Source: Salipaludibacillus sp. LMS25
GTDB lineage: Bacteria > Bacillota > Bacilli > Bacillales > Salisediminibacteriaceae
Assembly (NCBI RefSeq): GCF_024362805.1
Contig: NZ_CP093299.1
Location: 3,194,001-3,258,000 of the forward strand
Direction of reading: 5' to 3'
Length of the DNA: 64,000 nucleotides
In this document: positions 60,722 to 64,000 of the stretch, in pieces
Numbering within the stretch: the first letter of the stretch is position 1
Layout of the letters: each line of letters opens with the position of its first letter
Program-made: the position numbers and the translations under genes
Notes under the pieces: model-generated
Databases searched by the model: none
Told to the model about the DNA's origin: nothing
Seen by the model: only the letters and a program-made list of their open reading frames with translations

Positions 60722-60790
60722 TTAGAGTGGTTTGAGGAAGTAAAATCTAATATGTAAAAACGAACCTCGATCGGTTGAGTGAAGATTTAT
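60722..60790 (+). pseudogene. 3' fragment of a DUF600 unit
   Basis: AGAGTGGTTTGAGGAAGTAA and AATCTAATATG with the following left terminator arm (AACGAACCTCGATCGG) match the end of the array units. It is a seventh, mostly deleted unit. From 60791 to 61308 I see only short broken frames, including KEIDELIKIHEKAIRSINQN near 60913, with no recognised family. Confidence 0.7.
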
Positions 60791-61308
60791 AAGGTATTTG
60801 AGAAACTATATGCTGAAGAAATAGAAGAAAGAAGTTATAAATGCGATGACCGTAAGTATATGAAACTGATTTTGATATAATTGATATAGAATTTAACAAG
60901 GCTTCTATATAAAGAAATTGATGAGTTGATTAAAATTCATGAAAAAGCTATTCGATCAATCAATCAGAATGTAGAAATAATTGTTCCTAATGATACAGAT
61001 GCAGAAATACACATGTTTGAAAATGATTGTAATGATGTGTAGGGATTTGGATTGTTTATACTACAAGAAAAAGAAAAACTTGATCTTTACTACACTTCTG
61101 ATTTTTGCAATGCATATTCAAATTTCGAAAATGTACGTTTTGGTATGATGTTCGAATAGTGTGAATTTTATTTCCAATATAAAGGCCGGTTCTTCTGTTT
61201 TCAATTTAAAAGGTATAAAAACCGACCTTCTTAGTGTGAAAAAGATTGTAGGTTAAAGACAGCCATTTCTGATGTTAAGTTTGTAAATCCGAATGATAGC
61301 AACGGAGA

Positions 61309-61515
61309 GTGAGTTCAACTAAGGGACATAATAAATCATTAGTGATAATAGCTGCATCTGTAGAATTTGTTAGAAGGCTCAATAATTGGCCTAATTATAG
61401 ATTAGATGGTGGTGTTAGTTGCCAGAAGGTCTTAGGGTTAGTTAAAACTAGCGGCAGAAATGTACGACATTATCATGTTCCTTCAAATTTTAAAAACCAT
61501 CATACACTATTCTAA
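61309..61515 (+). CDS. Possible toxin tail, 68 residues
   Basis: GTG 61309 opens a frame ending ASVEFVRRLNNWPNYRLDGG and SGRNVRHYHVPSNFKNHHTL, which looks like the end of a toxin domain. It has no upstream secretion domain. The next gene begins 15 bases later, as in toxin-immunity pairs. The assignment is tentative. Confidence 0.4.
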   Translation: MSSTKGHNKSLVIIAASVEFVRRLNNWPNYRLDGGVSCQKVLGLVKTSGRNVRHYHVPSNFKNHHTLF

Positions 61516-61530
61516 AAAGTTGGTGTCCAT

Positions 61531-61800
61531 ATGACCCTTTTTGATGATAACCTTCATATGCATGTAGGGTATTATGAAGATAGTAACGATATAGAAGGTA
61601 CCTTTTTAAAAGTTAAAGAGAAAGATATTTGGTGTTTATTCTACAATGATGACATGTATAAGACCAAAATTCCAAACAAAAGTGGTTATCCATTTATAGA
61701 TTCTTTTGGGCATCTTGTGGGAATCTATTTTATCTCAAAAAAAGAATTAACATCAGAAAAAGGAAATGACCTCTTCAAGAAATTTCTGGATTCCATATAA
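61531..61800 (+). CDS. Putative immunity protein, 89 residues
   Basis: ATG 61531, with AGTTGGTG upstream, opens an acidic soluble protein (DDNLHMHVGYYEDSNDIEGT, then VKEKDIWCLFYNDDMYK, YPFIDSFGHLVGIYFISKKE). Family not recognised. Location suggests immunity to the 61309 tail. Confidence 0.45.
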   Translation: MTLFDDNLHMHVGYYEDSNDIEGTFLKVKEKDIWCLFYNDDMYKTKIPNKSGYPFIDSFGHLVGIYFISKKELTSEKGNDLFKKFLDSI

Positions 61801-61827
61801 TTTTAGAAAAGGCTGGGATAAAAAGCT

Positions 61828-61889
61828 TCCTCTATTTTATCCCACTCTTAAGGGGCAGTAAAACTCCCACTGATTGACGCTTCGCTTTA
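61828..61889 (+). repeat. Repeat R2, copy 4, internally deleted
   Basis: TTTTATCCCACTCTTAAGGG and GCAGTAAAAC are joined directly to TCCCACTGATTGACGCTTCG. About 100 central bases of the full R2 are missing. The rest of the gap up to 62294 shows no gene. Confidence 0.85.
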
Positions 61890-62294
61890 TGCCAATTTTA
61901 AGGGGAGTGCTTCAAACGTGAGGAAATTGTAAGCCCCTAACACCACATATAACTACGTAGCACCTTACATTAATAAAGAAGGTGTTTTTCTTATGGCGTT
62001 ACATAAACTTATTGGTTATCCCCGTTACACGCTATTCCGATAATAAAGATCTCGTTATATCTATATCCAACAGCTCTCCAAAAAAGCATTAGTATGAACG
62101 TTGATCAGCTCGAAAGCAGAAGTGAGACAAAATAAGTTAGTAGAATTTGATATTACTACAATTTAGTAGTTATTAGTGTGACATTACCTATAAAGGAATT
62201 CATTATAATGTTCACAAAAAATTAACAAATATTTATAATGATTAGAAAAAAAGGCGTATAATGAAAGAGGTATTATAGTAACCAAGAGGAGAGG

Positions 62295-63055
62295 ATGACT
62301 GTGAAGGATTTTTATGGACGAATAGTTGCCTTGTTGTAGCGATAGTACTTATTATTGGAACACCATTGCCAACTAATGTTTTTGCGGGTGAAAGTGAGGA
62401 AACACTATCATTCTATTTAGAAGAATTAGTTAGATACCAGCCAGGTGTCACTTTAGAAGAAGTTAAACAAGCGGTAACCGAAACAGCAGAAGCATTAGAA
62501 GAATCGGAATTAGAAGTAGCTAAAGAATCTTTAACAGAGTTGTTGGCCAATATTAAAGAAGATCAAACAGACAGTGGCGACTTGTTTACTCCGATGAGTG
62601 GAAGCTCTGGTAAAAAGAAGTTAGACCCAGCAGTAAGAAAGGGAGATATTTTTTACACACCATCGGCAACATTAAATATCCAGCACGGCCATGTAGGAAT
62701 CTATTATACGACAGAGAGAATTGTAGAATCAGTCCCTAAAGAAGGGGTTAGAAAGATTAAATTTAATAAAAGAGATGTGGAGAAAAATGCAGTGATGCAG
62801 CGGGTTAAAACAACGAAAAAGAAAAGGAATGCAGCGGCGAATTGGGCAAACTCTCGTATAGGAGATAGCTATTCTTATAATTTTGCAACAAATCGAGAGA
62901 CAAGTAAAAAGGGAGCGAAAAACTGCTCTAAGCTTGTTTGGAGTGCTTATAAATTAAAAGCAGGGATAGATATAGATAAAAACGGTGGAAAAGGTGTTTA
63001 TCCTAAAGATATAAGAGATAGTTCTCATACAGTGACGTATAAAACCATTAAGTAA
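62295..63055 (+). pseudogene. Secreted YycO-like (permuted NlpC/P60-fold) protein with a frameshift in its signal peptide
   Basis: ATG 62295, or GTG 62301, after AGAGGAGAGG begins MKDFYGRIVALL and hits TAG near 62337. One base added there joins it to VAIVLIIGTPLPTNVFAG, a normal signal peptide, and the rest of the protein to 63055. The mature part has VRKGDIFYTPSATLNIQHGH, whose histidine is expected in the active site, and KGAKNCSKLVWSAYKLKAG with the cysteine nucleophile. This is the YycO/YiiX type. Without the repair the protein would lack its signal. A sequencing error cannot be excluded. Confidence 0.7.
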
Positions 63056-63075
63056 TAAAGAGAGGAACATGATAA

Positions 63076-64000
63076 ATGAAAAAAAAGCATATTCTTCTCA
63101 TCTTTTTCATGGGAGTTTTTATTGTTATAGCGGTTGTTTTTAGCCTATTCGTTGGACGGAATGACTCAGTAGATGTGACGAATGCTAAAGGGTTTTTATA
63201 TTATTCTACCTCGGCTACTAATTTCGTAACGAAAGGGAGTTTATACGTTATTAATGACGAGAATGAAGTACAAAAACTAGTAAAAACGGACGGAATGGAT
63301 TTAGGTCAGGTTTATCAACAGGATGATATGTTTATCCTTAATGACGACAAGGCTACTTACTTCATTCATAACGATGAGATTGTAAAAGAAAAAAGAGCAG
63401 ACACAGAGCACACGGCTATCTTTTCATCTGTGATCGATGGGAAACGGGTGGAACTTTACAATCATGGTTATATTGATCAGGCAACACATGGCTCCCATCT
63501 CTATTGGGAGCATGATGGCGCCATGCAGTTTGCAGAGTTGCGTTATTTTATTAGTAAATCTGGTTCTGATGGGAAGTCCCTTTTTGTTATTGAAGAGGAT
63601 GATGAAGAAAACAATGAGATTATTTTGCGCCAAATAGCCTTAGATCAAACAATTGAGGATACGCCGCTTCTTGTACTAGCAGACGATGTAGACAATTATT
63701 TAATTATGACGGACATGTTAGCTAAAGACAATCAGCTCTATTATATCGTTAACATAGATTATGATTATGCTCTCGGGAAAGTTGATTTAAATACAATGGA
63801 ACAGTCAGAGACACCTTTTTTAGAAGTGAAAAATAATGGTGACATAGCTGAACATTTACCAAGCAAAAGTCATAGTGGTATTCACATGACAGATGATTTT
63901 ATTTATTTTTATGATGGAACAGGTGTGTTATATCAATTTAACCTAGAAGGCAACCTCCTTGAAACATTGTCCACCGTACCTGATTATCATGAATATAATG
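63076..64000 (+). CDS. Exported or membrane-anchored protein, partial at the window end
   Basis: ATG 63076 after AGAGGAAC opens a frame that stays open to base 64000 (308 residues). A signal or anchor helix spans residues 5-25 (ILLIFFMGVFIVIAVVFSLF). After it come repeated strand-like units (GSLYVINDENEVQKLVKTDG, DDMFILNDDKATYFIHNDEI), suggesting a beta-propeller-like extracellular domain. It follows the YycO-like gene by 20 bases on the same strand, so the two may work together. No family is recognised. Confidence 0.7.
   Translation, partial: MKKKHILLIFFMGVFIVIAVVFSLFVGRNDSVDVTNAKGFLYYSTSATNFVTKGSLYVINDENEVQKLVKTDGMDLGQVYQQDDMFILNDDKATYFIHNDEIVKEKRADTEHTAIFSSVIDGKRVELYNHGYIDQATHGSHLYWEHDGAMQFAELRYFISKSGSDGKSLFVIEEDDEENNEIILRQIALDQTIEDTPLLVLADDVDNYLIMTDMLAKDNQLYYIVNIDYDYALGKVDLNTMEQSETPFLEVKNNGDIAEHLPSKSHSGIHMTDDFIYFYDGTGVLYQFNLEGNLLETLSTVPDYHEYN

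Overview
The window is chromosomal DNA from a low-GC Firmicute of the Bacillaceae. Supporting signs are strong AGGAGG-type ribosome binding sites, TTG and GTG starts, many intrinsic terminators, riboswitches of the Bacillus type, a bacterial nitric oxide synthase, a BmrU-like lipid kinase, an AadK-like enzyme and polymorphic-toxin cassettes of the LXG type. The exported proteins are very acidic (the BtuF-like fragment and the TraB/LRR lipoprotein), which fits a haloalkaliphilic bacillus. This is inference; the species cannot be named from the window.

Region 1 (1-7400) is a tightly overlapping cobalamin uptake and remodelling operon: BtuF (partial), BtuC, a BtuD-CbiZ fusion, CbiB, CobD-type threonine-phosphate decarboxylase, CobU, CobS, CobC and a second, shortened CobU-like protein. 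Region 2 (7400-15900) holds a helically phased repeat, a membrane protein, a CdaR/GntP/glycerate kinase set, adenine deaminase and a broken chemotaxis receptor. Region 3 (15900-25150) has an RRNPP-type regulator with a previously easy-to-miss 38-residue exported peptide gene one base downstream, thiMDE under a TPP riboswitch, nos, recQ and a hydrolase/flavin-reductase pair behind a promoter with a palindrome in its spacer. Region 4 (25500-30800) is a graveyard of toxin tails and immunity genes. It carries two copies of a 244-bp structured mobile element with target duplications; removing one copy restores a toxin reading frame.

Region 5 (30900-49560) is mostly housekeeping: TraB/LRR lipoprotein, SWIM-SNF2 helicase, CshA-type RNA helicase, metE behind a tandem SAM-I plus cobalamin riboswitch, an ABC-F ATPase, a TspO-like protein, and a DUF2325 operon with two Fur-like boxes. 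The metE control links back to region 1: imported or remodelled B12, or plentiful SAM, should shut off the B12-independent methionine synthase. Three families of structured intergenic repeats (called R1, R2 and R3 here) are scattered through 14900-61900, sometimes as composite blocks.

Region 6 (49700-64000) has an AI-2E family permease, a lipid kinase and an aminoglycoside 6-adenylyltransferase, followed by an accessory island (54300-61800). The island contains orphan toxin C-termini with cognate-looking immunity genes and an array of six intact DUF600 (YezG/EsaG-like) immunity genes, four of them on an exact 563-bp period, plus fragments and recombinant junctions. The window ends with a frameshifted YycO-like secreted protein and a partial exported protein. 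No tRNA, rRNA, CRISPR array, intact transposase or replication origin was found.
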